Under the pieces are notes generated by a model. The model was not told the DNA's origin. It was given only the letters and a program-made list of their open reading frames with translations, and did no database searches. Of a stretch of DNA of 64,000 nucleotides, positions 24,745 through 33,755 are shown piece by piece (positions within the stretch are counted from its first letter, which is position 1; the number at the start of each line of letters is the position of its first letter). The stretch lies in contig NZ_RAQJ01000002.1 in NCBI RefSeq assembly GCF_003610635.1, positions 372,001-436,000 on the forward strand. Reading direction: 5' to 3'. A program made the translations under genes and the position numbers. Source of the stretch: Ichthyenterobacterium magnum (GTDB lineage Bacteria > Bacteroidota > Bacteroidia > Flavobacteriales > Flavobacteriaceae).

Positions 24745-26301
24745 CTAATCTTCTGGTGGAAAACCATGGATAGCTTCAAAGACTTCATCAAAGTTTTTAC
24801 GAAGATATGTTCGTAAACGTTGACGATAATCTTGGTGTAACCATTTTACAAAATTGAATGTGCTATTGCTTATACATTTTGTATAACGATCTAACCTGTG
24901 ATTAATATCATCTTCTAACAACTTCATTAAAGCTAATGCATCATAAACATCCTCACTGTTTTCGATACAAATTTTTGCATGATGTTCTATAGATCTTTCT
25001 AATAAAACTTTTGACGATTCGCCATTATTAACCGAATCGATATAAGCTTGTTTGACATCGAAGTATACATCTTCAGATTTACTAAACTCAGCTCTAATGG
25101 CTTCTGGCATTTCGTACCTAAAGTTGCTCTCAATATCTTCATCATTAATAATACTGTCTAAGTAATAGTTAGGAGAACTAAATATTTTTTGCCAGTTGAT
25201 GTCTGCGCCCCAAGGACCAAACCTATGAAGGTTGTTTCCTAAATCTATAATAGAAAACATAGACTTATCTTTTAAAATACGTGAGCCTCTACCTACCATT
25301 TGGTAATATAAAGCAAGAGACTTAGTAGCTCTATTTAAAATGATAGATTCTACTGTTGGCTCATCAAACCCAGTAGTTAAGATACTTACAGATGTTAAAA
25401 TAGCATTTGGAGTTTCTTTAAACCATTGTAAAATTTGTTGACGTTGTTTTTTTGACGCTGTATTGTCTAAGTGTGCTATGGTGTAACCAGCACTTCTAAA
25501 GGCATCATAAACATGAAGTGATGTATTGATTCCGTTATTAAAAATTAGTGTTTTCTTACCCTTAGAATGCGTTTCATAAGCATAAACTAATTTTTTTAAC
25601 ATATCTGTATTTGTATACAAATCTTCAGAAGATTTTACTGTATAATCTCCATTAGAACCAACTTCTAAAGTTGTTAAGCCTACATTGTATGAATAGGTTT
25701 CTGCGCGTGCTAAAAATTCATTTTCTATTAAAGACTCGATAGTTTCTCCAGTAATAAGTTCATTATAATTACCTTTCATTGGTAAGTCTTTATTAGAACT
25801 TAAAGGCGTAGCAGTAACACCTAAAATGAAAGATTTTTCAAAGTATTTAAATAATTTGGTAAACGAGTTGTAATGCGCTTCATCAATAATAACTAATCCA
25901 ACATCAGAGATATCAAGCCGATCTTCTTGTAGTCTGTTGTTTAGCGTTTCAACCATGGCAACATAGCAACTATACTCTTTTTGATCGTCTAAATTTGCTT
26001 TACTATCTACAACTTTATTCGTTACATTAAACTCAGTAAGCATGTTTGAAGTTTGCTTGCAAAGCTCTATTCGATGCGTTAAGACTACAACTTTTTTATT
26101 GTGATTTTTTAGGTATTGTCTAACCAATTCAGAAAAAATAACAGTTTTTCCTCCACCAGTTGGTAATTGATATAGTAAATGATAATCATCTGGAGCATCA
26201 TCAAAACGTTTAAAAACTTTATCGATGGCCTTTTTTTGATAGCTGTATAAATCTTTAGCAATTTTTTGTTGCTCTATTTCTGAAACTGGACTAACTGACA
26301 T
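24745..26301 (-). CDS. SF2 DEAD/DEAH helicase, paralogue of the gene at 33.9-35.5 kb
   Basis: A 518-residue helicase of the type III restriction/RadD-like group. Motifs: Q-L-P-T-G-G-G-K-T (Walker A, ~45), L-T-H-R-I-E-L-C-K-Q, D-E-A-H-Y-N-S-F (II), V-T-A-T-P-L-S (III), T-T-G-F-D-E-P-T-V-E-S-I-I-L-N-R-A-T (V) and Q-M-V-G-R-G-S-R (VI). The C-terminal ~135 residues (from about R-A-E-F-S-K) are helical and belong to no domain I recognise. A second gene in this window encodes a 504-residue protein alignable over almost its whole length, including that tail, roughly two thirds identical by eye in the core. Substrate (DNA or RNA) is unknown. The DEAD-box gene lies 43 bases upstream on the same strand. 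Confidence 0.9.
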   Translation of the reverse strand: MSVSPVSEIEQQKIAKDLYSYQKKAIDKVFKRFDDAPDDYHLLYQLPTGGGKTVIFSELVRQYLKNHNKKVVVLTHRIELCKQTSNMLTEFNVTNKVVDSKANLDDQKEYSCYVAMVETLNNRLQEDRLDISDVGLVIIDEAHYNSFTKLFKYFEKSFILGVTATPLSSNKDLPMKGNYNELITGETIESLIENEFLARAETYSYNVGLTTLEVGSNGDYTVKSSEDLYTNTDMLKKLVYAYETHSKGKKTLIFNNGINTSLHVYDAFRSAGYTIAHLDNTASKKQRQQILQWFKETPNAILTSVSILTTGFDEPTVESIILNRATKSLALYYQMVGRGSRILKDKSMFSIIDLGNNLHRFGPWGADINWQKIFSSPNYYLDSIINDEDIESNFRYEMPEAIRAEFSKSEDVYFDVKQAYIDSVNNGESSKVLLERSIEHHAKICIENSEDVYDALALMKLLEDDINHRLDRYTKCISNSTFNFVKWLHQDYRQRLRTYLRKNFDEVFEAIHGFPPED

Positions 26302-26344
26302 GTAAATATTTTAATAGTGTTGTATGTAAACTTTTTAGCTAAGA

Positions 26345-27463
26345 TTACATTGTAATTTCTTTAAATGTAATACCTAAAGCTTTTTGAATATCGATAACCT
26401 TTTGCATTTCTCCTGGAATAATTAAAGCCAAAGATTGACCTGTTTTCCCAGCTCTTGCTGTTCTACCACTTCTATGCGTATAATATTCTAGTTGTTCTGG
26501 CAATTGATGATGAATTATAAAAGCAAGATTATTAACATCAATACCTCGTGCAGAAACATCTGTAGAAACTAATATTTGCAAAGATTCATTTTTAAAAGCA
26601 CGCATGACTTTGTCACGTTCTTTTTGTTGCATATCGCCTTCTAACGCTCCAACAGAAAAACCTTCATCTTTCAATAATTGTGTTAATTGCTTTGTTCCAG
26701 CTTTTGTTCTACAAAAAATAATACCACGCTCATCATCTCTTTTATCTAAAATTCGAGTAATGACGTTAAGCTTGTCTTTAATAGTTGTAGAAATATAATG
26801 ATGCGAAATATTTGCATTTACCAAACTGTTTTTATTCACTTCAACTTTAACAGCATCAGAAGACATGTAGGTTTTTATAATTTTCTGAATTTCTTCTGGC
26901 ATTGTAGCTGAAAACAACCAAGTATGACGTGTGCCGCTTGTATGTTTTAAAATCTTATTAAGGTCTTCTTTAAAACCCATACTTAGCATTTCGTCTGCTT
27001 CATCTAAAATTAAGGTTTTAATGTTCTTTATATTAATATCACCACGCTCAACAAAATCTAATAAACGGCCAGGTGTTGCAACAATAATATGAGTTGTTCT
27101 CTGTAATCGTTTAATTTGTATGTCCATCTTTTCACCTCCATAAACACCTTCGGCAAAAATTTTAGAATCACAATACTTTGTAAACTTAAAGAGTTGCTTT
27201 TGAATTTGTTGTACCAATTCACGTGTTGGTGCCAAAATTAATACTTGTACATCATCATTCTTTGGGTTGATTTGATGCAAAGCTGGCAAACCAAAAGCTG
27301 CAGTTTTACCAGTTCCTGTTTGTGCTAAACCAATAAAATCGGTTTCGTTTTCTAAAAGAACAGGAATTGCTTCTTCTTGAATTTCTGTAGGTGTTTTTAT
27401 ATTAAGTGCTTTCAAACCTTTAATAAAATCCTTTTTAATTCCTAAATCAAAAAATGTAGACAT
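26345..27463 (-). CDS. DEAD-box ATP-dependent RNA helicase (RhlE-like)
   Basis: A 372-residue helicase core without a long C-terminal extension. Motifs: Q-motif G-L-K-A-L-N-I-K-T-P-T-E-I-Q, I A-Q-T-G-T-G-K-T-A-A-F, Ia P-T-R-E-L-V-Q-Q, Ib T-P-G-R-L-L-D, II D-E-A-D-E-M-L, III S-A-T-M-P, IV I-I-F-C-R-T, V D-V-S-A-R-G-I-D-V and VI H-R-S-G-R-T-A-R. I start it at M-S-T-F-F-D-L-G-I. A longer form beginning at 27508 is unlikely because a -7 box (TACCTTTG on the minus strand) would then lie inside the coding region. Its role is RNA remodelling, probably in ribosome assembly, decay or cold adaptation. It is divergent from the DUF1853 gene. Confidence 0.93.
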   Translation of the reverse strand: MSTFFDLGIKKDFIKGLKALNIKTPTEIQEEAIPVLLENETDFIGLAQTGTGKTAAFGLPALHQINPKNDDVQVLILAPTRELVQQIQKQLFKFTKYCDSKIFAEGVYGGEKMDIQIKRLQRTTHIIVATPGRLLDFVERGDINIKNIKTLILDEADEMLSMGFKEDLNKILKHTSGTRHTWLFSATMPEEIQKIIKTYMSSDAVKVEVNKNSLVNANISHHYISTTIKDKLNVITRILDKRDDERGIIFCRTKAGTKQLTQLLKDEGFSVGALEGDMQQKERDKVMRAFKNESLQILVSTDVSARGIDVNNLAFIIHHQLPEQLEYYTHRSGRTARAGKTGQSLALIIPGEMQKVIDIQKALGITFKEITM

Positions 27464-27484
27464 ACTTGTATAATTACGATTTTG

Positions 27485-27492
27485 CAAAGGTA
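27485..27492 (-). promoter_or_regulatory. Candidate -7 box of the DEAD-box helicase gene
   Basis: It reads TACCTTTG on the minus strand, matching TAnnTTTG, about 22 bases before the chosen ATG at 27463. No good -33 TTG is seen. Its position supports the shorter protein start. Confidence 0.4.
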
Positions 27493-27536
27493 AGTTTATT
27501 ACACGCATTTTTATACTATAATTTGTAATTTCGACG

Positions 27537-28358
27537 ATGACAATGGAAATAAAATTAAAACGTATCGATTTACAGTATTTAGGGTTTTTAAATACGCCTT
27601 TACTTTGGGAAACATCTAATGTTTGTGGTTTAAAGCAATTGCAATTACCAAAAACTAACTCGTCTGGATTTGATGGTGTAGTAAATTCAAAGTTACGATT
27701 AGGGAAACTTGTAGAACAATTTGTTTTTAATACTCTTGAAAACTATAATGAGATTGAATTACTTATTAAAAACATTCAGATACAACAAGGTAAGTTAACA
27801 CTTGGTGAATTAGATTGTATATTAACCTATAATGGCGAACCTATTCATTTAGAAATAGTTTATAAATTCTACTTATATGATGCCTCTGTTGGAACTACAG
27901 AATTAGAACACTGGATTGGGCCAAACCGAAAAGATAGCTTTATACAAAAGCTTACTAAACTAAAAGAAAAGCAATTGCCTCTACTCTATTCTAAAGCATG
28001 TGAGGCAGTATTAGGTAAACTAAAATTAAATCATAGAGAAATTAAACAGTATGTTTTTTTTAAAGCTCAATTATTTGTGCCATTAGAATTGAAAAATGAA
28101 TCCTTTAAAAATATAAACAATGACTGTATTAAAGGGGTTTATATAAACTATAATCAGCTAAATCAGTTTTCTAATTGCAAATTTTATATACCAACCAAAA
28201 TCAATTGGTTAATAGATGTACATACACAAGTAAACTGGTTGACTTTTAAAGAGTTTTTACCAAAAATAAAATTGATACTCGATAATAAAACAGCACCTCT
28301 GTGTTGGATAAAATCACCTAATGGCGAATTACAAAAATGTTTTTTGATTTGGTGGTAA
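27537..28358 (+). CDS. DUF1853 family protein
   Basis: A 273-residue protein matching DUF1853: L-R-L-G-K-L-V-E-Q-F-V, then G-E-L-D-C-I-L (acidic residues), H-L-E-I-V-Y-K-F-Y-L-Y and the characteristic W-I-G-P-N-R-K-D-S-F-I-Q-K-L-T-K-L. The pattern of conserved Glu/Asp followed by E-x-x-x-K recalls a PD-(D/E)XK nuclease fold (G-E-L-D then H-L-E-I-V-Y-K). This is my inference and no function is established. The divergent helicase start is 74 bases away. The DinB gene follows after 38 bases on the same strand. An ATG two codons downstream is an equally possible start. Confidence 0.85.
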   Translation: MTMEIKLKRIDLQYLGFLNTPLLWETSNVCGLKQLQLPKTNSSGFDGVVNSKLRLGKLVEQFVFNTLENYNEIELLIKNIQIQQGKLTLGELDCILTYNGEPIHLEIVYKFYLYDASVGTTELEHWIGPNRKDSFIQKLTKLKEKQLPLLYSKACEAVLGKLKLNHREIKQYVFFKAQLFVPLELKNESFKNINNDCIKGVYINYNQLNQFSNCKFYIPTKINWLIDVHTQVNWLTFKEFLPKIKLILDNKTAPLCWIKSPNGELQKCFLIWW

Positions 28359-28396
28359 TTTTATTTTTATACATAAATTAAATATTTTAAATAATT

Positions 28397-28882
28397 ATGG
28401 AATCGTCAAACCAAATAGCAAAACGTTTTAGAGAAGTTCTTTTAAATGGAACATGGATTGCTAACACAAACTATAAACACCAATTATCTAGTATAACTTG
28501 GGAGCAAGCTACACATAAAATAGGTTCTTTAAACACCATAGCTACATTAGCTTTCCATATTGATTATTATATAGCCGGAATATTAAACGTTTTTAAAGGT
28601 GGTGAACTAGAAATAAGAGACAAATACAGTTTTGATGCTCCAAAAATTACATCAAACAAAGATTGGGAGATTTTTATAAACCAAATGTGGATTAATGCTG
28701 AAAAATTTGCCAAGCATGTTGAGTCTATGCCAAATAATAAACTAGAAGATGATTTTGTAGATGAAAAATATGGAAGTTATAGACGAAATATTGAAGGCGT
28801 CATTGAGCATAGTTATTATCATTTAGGTCAAATTTCATTAATTCATAAAATGATTAGAGAATTGAATAATCCGCAAACATAA
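28397..28882 (+). CDS. DinB-superfamily metal-binding four-helix protein
   Basis: A 161-residue DinB/YfiT-like protein, predicted all-helical. Two of the usual three metal-ligand histidines are readable, in T-L-A-F-H-I-D-Y-Y and in I-E-H-S-Y-Y-H-L-G-Q-I-S-L-I. DinB-fold proteins include bacillithiol and mycothiol S-transferases and thiol-dependent isomerases. Since this organism carries a bshA-like gene, a bacillithiol-dependent transferase is possible but unproven. It is 4 bases upstream of the DUF1801 gene and probably cotranscribed with it and with the DUF1853 gene. Confidence 0.88.
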   Translation: MESSNQIAKRFREVLLNGTWIANTNYKHQLSSITWEQATHKIGSLNTIATLAFHIDYYIAGILNVFKGGELEIRDKYSFDAPKITSNKDWEIFINQMWINAEKFAKHVESMPNNKLEDDFVDEKYGSYRRNIEGVIEHSYYHLGQISLIHKMIRELNNPQT

Positions 28883-28885
28883 CAT

Positions 28886-29248
28886 ATGAGCATAAATGAT
28901 ACTTTTTATTTTAATAAAGAAGAGCCTAATAAAAGTTGTTTACTAACTTTACGCAATATCATTTTAGATCAGGACGAAAGCATTACTGAAACCAAAAAAT
29001 ATAGTATGCCCTGTTTTTGTTATAAGAACAAAATGTTTTGCTATTTATGGATAGATAAGAAAACTGAAGAACCATATATTCTCTTTGTTGAAGGTCTACG
29101 CCTACATCATCCAAAACTAGAGATTGGTAAACGTTCTAGAATGAAAGTATTTAGAGTTAATCCTAATGAAGATATACCTTTAAATATCATTAAAGTGCTA
29201 TTGAAAACTGCATTAGATTTATATAAAAATGGAACTATAATTATTTAG
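28886..29248 (+). CDS. DUF1801 domain protein
   Basis: A 120-residue protein with the DUF1801 (PF08818) pattern: L-L-T-L-R-N-I-I-L, I-T-E-T-K-K-Y-S-M-P-C-F-C-Y-K-N-K-M-F-C-Y-L, and L-L-K-T-A-L-D-L-Y-K near the C-terminus. The fold is related to frataxin-like YdhG, for which iron binding has been proposed. No active-site assignment can be made. It follows the DinB gene by 3 bases, as last gene of the small plus-strand group. A palindromic repeat begins 10 bases after its stop. Confidence 0.85.
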   Translation: MSINDTFYFNKEEPNKSCLLTLRNIILDQDESITETKKYSMPCFCYKNKMFCYLWIDKKTEEPYILFVEGLRLHHPKLEIGKRSRMKVFRVNPNEDIPLNIIKVLLKTALDLYKNGTIII

Positions 29249-29257
29249 TAATTAGTG

Positions 29258-29343
29258 CGTCATTCTGAACTTGTTTCAGAATCCCATTACATAGGAAATC
29301 AACAATATCAGTTATGTGACCCTGAAATAAATTCAGGGTGACG
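29258..29343. repeat. Palindromic repeat element, copy 1
   Basis: An 86-bp element with two 25-base inverted arms (29258-29282 and 29319-29343), each beginning CGTCA and containing an inner CTGAA...TTCAG palindrome. A second copy with the same arms lies at 33756-33839; the middle parts differ. It is intergenic, after the DUF1801 stop. Such REP/BIME-like elements are common in flavobacterial genomes. Confidence 0.8.
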
Positions 29344-29493
29344 TATTAAAAATATGATAAACGAAATTATATCGATATAAAGAAACAAACAACATACTGT
29401 GCTTGGTTAATAACTCCTAAAAAAACATCTTTAAAACCCTCAAGTATTTTCCTATTTTGCAAGTTCTAATTTATACAAAACAAACTAATAACT

Positions 29494-31806
29494 GTGAAAG
29501 TCTGTATTGCCGAAAAGCCTAGTGTTGCTCGAGAAATAGCATCTGTACTTGGAGCTAATACTAAGTATGATGGTTACTATCAAGGCAATGGTTATGCAGT
29601 AACGTATACGTTTGGGCATCTATGTACATTACAAGAGCCAAACGATTATAAACCACATTGGAAAAGTTGGGATTTAAACAACCTACCAATGCTTCCAGAA
29701 AAATTTAAAATTAAAGTTTCTAACAATCAAGGCATACAGAAGCAATTCAATATTGTAAAGCAATTATTCGATAAAGCAGATGTTGTTATTAATTGTGGTG
29801 ATGCAGGTCAAGAAGGAGAATTAATTCAGCGTTGGGTTTTAAACCAAGCTAATTACAAAGGCGAAGTAAAACGCTTATGGATTTCGTCATTAACAACCGA
29901 AGCGATTAAAGAAGGCTTTAATAACTTAAAGTCGTCTCAAGATTATGACAATTTGTATTATGCAGGTTTTTCTCGTGCTATTGGCGATTGGTTATTAGGT
30001 ATGAATGCTACGCGGTTATACACGGTAAAACATGGTGGATACAAGCAAGTATTATCTGTTGGTCGTGTGCAAACACCTACACTTGCTATGCTTGTAGATC
30101 GTTATGAAGCTATAGAGAATTTTAAACCTCAACCCTATTGGGAATTGCAAACACTATATAGAGATACGTTGTTTGCTTATGAAGATGGTCGTTTTTTAAA
30201 AATGGAAGACGGCGAGATTTTAGCAAATAAAGTTAAAGAACATGATTTTGAAATTGTGTCTGTAACAAAAAAGAAAGGCAAAGAATATGCTCCAAAATTG
30301 TTTGACTTAACAGGATTGCAAGTCTATTGTAATACAAAATTTGGTTTTTCTGCAGATGAAACTTTAAAGATTGTTCAAAAATTATACGAACAAAAAGTAG
30401 TAACATACCCAAGAGTAGATACAACTTTTTTACCAAATGATGTATATCCTAAAGTTTCAGGAATACTTAGTAAACTAACTAATTATTCAAGTTTAACACA
30501 ACCGCTTCTTGGTAAAAAAGTAAAGAAATCTGCTAAAGTCTTTAATGATAAAAAAGTAACTGATCATCATGCAATTATTCCAACAGGAATTCAAATTAAT
30601 TTGCAATACCATCAGCAACAGGTTTATGATATAATAACAAGACGTTTTATCGCTGTATTTTATGACGACTGTTCAGTATCAAATACAACAGTTATTGGTA
30701 AAGCAGATGATGTTAATTTTAAAACAACAGGAAAAGAAATCTTAGAGAAAGGCTGGCGCATTGTTTTTGACACTTCGACGTTGCTCAGTGACCAAAAAAA
30801 GAAAGACAAAAAAGAATCAGATGTTCTTCCTTCATTTATTAAAGGCGAAAAGGGAGCGCATGAACCTTCATTTTTAGAGAAACAAACCAAACCACCAAAT
30901 CAATACACTGAAGCTTCACTCCTACGCGCTATGGAAACTGCTGGCAAGCAGGTTGACGATGACGAAATGAGAGAGCTTATGAAAGATAATGGTATTGGTC
31001 GTCCATCAACACGCGCAAATATTATTGAGACCTTATTTAAACGTCAATATATTAAACGAAATAAAAAGCAAATTTTGCCCACAGTAACTGGTATTGCGCT
31101 TATAAATACGATTCAAAATGAATTATTAAAATCTGCAGAGTTAACTGGTCGTTGGGAAAAACAATTAAAAGATATTGAAAAAGGAGAATTTAGTGCAAGC
31201 CTCTTTATTAAGAATATGAAACGTATGGTTGATGAGTTAGTTTATGAAGTACGTAGTGAAACTAAACGTGCAAATATCTCACAAGCCAAGGTCATTGAAC
31301 AACGAAAAGCTGCACCTAAACTTAAAATAAAAGCAGGAATAACTTCTGAAACGTGTCCGAAATGTAAAAAAGGAACGATAATAAAAGGAAAGTCTGCCTA
31401 TGGATGTACTGCTTATAAAACAGGCTGTGATTTAGTTTTGCCTTTTACTTTTAATGCTAAGAAAATTTCAGAAAAACAATATATAAGATTATTACAAAAA
31501 GGGTCAACAGTAAACCTAAAAGGTTTTAAAACAGCTTCTGGTAGTATTGAAGGATTGCTTCGTTTTAATGAGCAGTTTAAATTGATTTTTGAGCCTAAAA
31601 AAGTCATAATTAAAGATGTCCCAGATACTTTAGTGTGTCCAAAATGTAAAAAAGGAAACGTTATAAAAGGAAAATCTGCTTATGGATGCAATGCTTATAA
31701 AAGCGGATGTGATTTTAAAGTTTCATTTAATGACATCAAGACTAAAGCAAATAATAAAAAACTTACTAAAGAATTAGTATATAAGATTTTAAGTGAATCC
31801 ATCTAA
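29494..31806 (+). CDS. topB: DNA topoisomerase III (type IA)
   Basis: A 770-residue type IA topoisomerase beginning with GTG: the first residues M-K-V-C-I-A-E-K-P-S-V-A-R-E-I-A are the conserved TOPRIM strand, so this start is firm. Motifs: C-G-D-A-G-Q-E-G-E-L-I (acidic TOPRIM cluster, with G-D-A-G-Q replacing the commoner D-x-D), F-S-R-A-I, S-V-G-R-V-Q-T-P-T-L, catalytic tyrosine in V-T-Y-P-R-V-D-T-T (~310), H-H-A-I-I-P-T and G-I-G-R-P-S-T-R-A. Two C-terminal topo zinc-ribbon modules follow (C-P-K-C-K-K-G ... Y-G-C, near residues 625 and 710). It relaxes and decatenates DNA. Its last 14 bases overlap the pseudouridine synthase gene. Confidence 0.96.
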   Translation: MKVCIAEKPSVAREIASVLGANTKYDGYYQGNGYAVTYTFGHLCTLQEPNDYKPHWKSWDLNNLPMLPEKFKIKVSNNQGIQKQFNIVKQLFDKADVVINCGDAGQEGELIQRWVLNQANYKGEVKRLWISSLTTEAIKEGFNNLKSSQDYDNLYYAGFSRAIGDWLLGMNATRLYTVKHGGYKQVLSVGRVQTPTLAMLVDRYEAIENFKPQPYWELQTLYRDTLFAYEDGRFLKMEDGEILANKVKEHDFEIVSVTKKKGKEYAPKLFDLTGLQVYCNTKFGFSADETLKIVQKLYEQKVVTYPRVDTTFLPNDVYPKVSGILSKLTNYSSLTQPLLGKKVKKSAKVFNDKKVTDHHAIIPTGIQINLQYHQQQVYDIITRRFIAVFYDDCSVSNTTVIGKADDVNFKTTGKEILEKGWRIVFDTSTLLSDQKKKDKKESDVLPSFIKGEKGAHEPSFLEKQTKPPNQYTEASLLRAMETAGKQVDDDEMRELMKDNGIGRPSTRANIIETLFKRQYIKRNKKQILPTVTGIALINTIQNELLKSAELTGRWEKQLKDIEKGEFSASLFIKNMKRMVDELVYEVRSETKRANISQAKVIEQRKAAPKLKIKAGITSETCPKCKKGTIIKGKSAYGCTAYKTGCDLVLPFTFNAKKISEKQYIRLLQKGSTVNLKGFKTASGSIEGLLRFNEQFKLIFEPKKVIIKDVPDTLVCPKCKKGNVIKGKSAYGCNAYKSGCDFKVSFNDIKTKANNKKLTKELVYKILSESI

Positions 31807-32380
31807 AACAATACATCAACACTTTAAACTCTACAAACCTTATGGTTATTTAAGTCAGTTTAAGAGTAATGCTAAACATGAACTTAAAAAAAAGTTCTTG
31901 GGCGAGTTATATAATTTTCCTAAAAATACAATGGCAATTGGTAGGCTTGATAAAGATTCTGAAGGCTTATTGCTATTAACTACAAATGGAAAAGTAAGTT
32001 ATGCTATATGTAATACATCTGTTGAAAAAGAATACTATGTTCAAGTTGATGGAGAAATCACAAAAGATGCTATTAACCAATTACAAGGTGGTGTTGTTTT
32101 AAGTTATGGCAAAACCAAATACACAACAAAACCTTCAAAAGTTCATAAACTAACAACTATTCCAGATTTTCCTAAACGTGGCCAAAAAATTAGAGACGAT
32201 AGACATGGCGCTACATCTTGGGTCTCTATTACAATCAATGAAGGCAAATTTAGACAAGTGCGCAAAATGACAGCTGTTGTGGGTTTCCCTACATTGCGAT
32301 TAGTAAGAGTAAGAGTTGGAACTATTACACTTGATGGATTAAATTCTGGAAATGTTATTGAAGTCAATAACTTAATCTAG
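31793..32380 (+). CDS. rluE: rRNA pseudouridine synthase, RsuA/RluE type
   Basis: A 195-residue enzyme that isomerises uridine to pseudouridine in rRNA. The catalytic loop is G-R-L-D-K-D-S-E-G-L-L-L-L-T, followed by the KEYYV-type strand (V-E-K-E-Y-Y-V-Q-V-D-G) and the late motif E-G-K-F-R-Q-V-R-K-M-T-A-V-V-G. It lacks an S4 domain, which fits RluE (23S position 2457 in E. coli); the exact target here is inferred. It starts with GTG inside the end of topB; the first in-frame ATG lies just before the catalytic loop, far too late. Confidence 0.9.
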   Translation: MNPSKTIHQHFKLYKPYGYLSQFKSNAKHELKKKFLGELYNFPKNTMAIGRLDKDSEGLLLLTTNGKVSYAICNTSVEKEYYVQVDGEITKDAINQLQGGVVLSYGKTKYTTKPSKVHKLTTIPDFPKRGQKIRDDRHGATSWVSITINEGKFRQVRKMTAVVGFPTLRLVRVRVGTITLDGLNSGNVIEVNNLI

Positions 32381-32397
32381 TCGATGCTAGATAAGTT
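32369..32397. terminator. Hairpin joining the convergent ends of rluE and the cold-shock gene
   Basis: Arms 32369-32380 and 32387-32397 pair over 11 bp with one bulged base and a 6-base loop. It includes the stop codon of rluE and begins the stop of the convergent gene. There is no strong T run, so it is a weak bidirectional terminator candidate. Confidence 0.45.
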
Positions 32398-32845
32398 TAA
32401 CGCGAACAGCATTCATACCTCTTTGCCCTTTTTCAAGTTCAAACTGTACTTTGTCATTTTCTTGAATCTCGTCAAGTAAACCACTTACATGGCAGAAATA
32501 CTTTTCATTATCTTCTGTATCAATAATAAAACCAAATCCTTTTGAGTTATCATAAAATGACACTTTCCCTTTTCTGATAGGATCTATTTCTTCAATATTG
32601 CTATCATCACGTTTAGGAATGCCTATTTCTATAGATTCTGCTTTAACTTTAATTTTGTCTTCTGGATTTGGAGGTGTATCTGTTAAGTTTCCGTTATGGT
32701 CTACATAAGCAAATTGTATGCCTTGACCTCCAGATTCTTTAGCTTCAGCTTTACGAGCTTCTTTTTTCTTCTTTTTTTCTTCACGTTTTTTAGCACGTGC
32801 TTTTTCTTTTTCAATTTTGTTAAAAGTCTGTTGCGATTTTGCCAT
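32387..32845 (-). CDS. Cold-shock domain protein with lysine-rich N-terminal extension
   Basis: A 152-residue protein. Residues ~1-35 are a charged run of Lys/Glu/Ala (K-K-R-E-E-K-K-K-K-K-E-A-R-K), followed by a linker with a short motif Q-F-A-Y-V-D-H-N-G-N-L, then a C-terminal cold-shock domain (~88-152). RNP1 reads K-G-F-G-F-I and RNP2 Y-F-C-H-V-S. Cold-shock domains bind single-stranded RNA or DNA. The basic extension probably increases nucleic-acid affinity. Such extended cold-shock proteins are usual in Flavobacteriaceae. It is monocistronic and convergent with rluE. Confidence 0.92.
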   Translation of the reverse strand: MAKSQQTFNKIEKEKARAKKREEKKKKKEARKAEAKESGGQGIQFAYVDHNGNLTDTPPNPEDKIKVKAESIEIGIPKRDDSNIEEIDPIRKGKVSFYDNSKGFGFIIDTEDNEKYFCHVSGLLDEIQENDKVQFELEKGQRGMNAVRVKLI

Positions 32846-33022
32846 TAGGTAATTTAATGTGTTTTTATTTAATTTTTATGATGTACTAAACTAATGAATT
32901 GTAAAGGCAATTTTTAAAATTGAATTGTCGAAAGCTTGATTTAGTAGCTATATTTAATACAAATATAGACTTATAGATTATAATATAAAGAAAAAAATGA
33001 AATGCTGTTAGATTTACTTTAA

Positions 33023-33715
33023 TTATTCTTTCTCAGGTTCTGTTTCTTTAGTGACTATTATTGTAGCTCTAACGCCTGTTAATAAGTTCCAACGTTTTGA
33101 AGATACTAAGTTGCCTTTATCATCATAAACCTGAAACTCAGCAGTGTTTGGTCCAGATTCACCTTGGTTTAATGCAATGAACTCTATTTTATTTATGCCT
33201 TCAGCAAGTGTAATATTAAACGACTTGTAGCCTCCAGTTAAAAGTAGCCTTGGTATTATAATATCTTCGTTAACACGAACTTGAACGATATCTCCATCTG
33301 GAAACTCATGGTCTCTACAAGAAATATTGACAAACTCTCCATTATTTTTATAACTACCAAGAAATTGGTCAGGCATTGATTCTAGCTTTAAACCTTGTTC
33401 TACAGCTTGTTTGTTTATCCTGTCTTCAAATAATTTTCCTGGATCTAAAAGCTTACTTTTATCAAACATAGAAAAACCTTCTTTTTCTTCTCTAATTTCT
33501 ACTTTATTTTTATAGGAAATACCACTATAAGTGTTTTCATTCTTTTTTGTAATGCCTATGTTGCTTTTAGATTTAATTTGAAGTTTAGAAGGCGTAGAAT
33601 CTTTTTCTTTTTTCTCTACTGCTGGAATTTTTAAACTTTTACTTTCAGAATCTGGTTGTGCATACATTTGAAATGTTGCAAAAAAGAAAATGAGATATAA
33701 ATATTTAAAATTCAT
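33023..33715 (-). CDS. Secreted protein of unknown function
   Basis: A 230-residue protein with a signal peptide (M-N-F-K-Y-L-Y-L-I-F-F-F-A-T-F, cleavage after Y-A-Q). Residues ~25-75 are lysine-rich and probably disordered. The second half is beta-rich: F-V-N-I-S-C-R-D-H-E-F-P-D-G-D-I-V-Q-V-R-V-N, F-N-I-T-L-A-E-G-I-N-K-I-E-F-I-A-L-N-Q-G-E-S-G-P-N-T-A, and W-N-L-L-T-G-V-R-A-T-I-I-V. This looks like an Ig-like or C2-like sandwich with conserved acidic loops. I recognise no named family. It stands alone, between the cold-shock gene and the second palindromic repeat. Confidence 0.75.
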   Translation of the reverse strand: MNFKYLYLIFFFATFQMYAQPDSESKSLKIPAVEKKEKDSTPSKLQIKSKSNIGITKKNENTYSGISYKNKVEIREEKEGFSMFDKSKLLDPGKLFEDRINKQAVEQGLKLESMPDQFLGSYKNNGEFVNISCRDHEFPDGDIVQVRVNEDIIIPRLLLTGGYKSFNITLAEGINKIEFIALNQGESGPNTAEFQVYDDKGNLVSSKRWNLLTGVRATIIVTKETEPEKE

Positions 33716-33755
33716 TAGTTGTAAATTTGTTTTTTGCCCTAATATTGTTTTGAGA

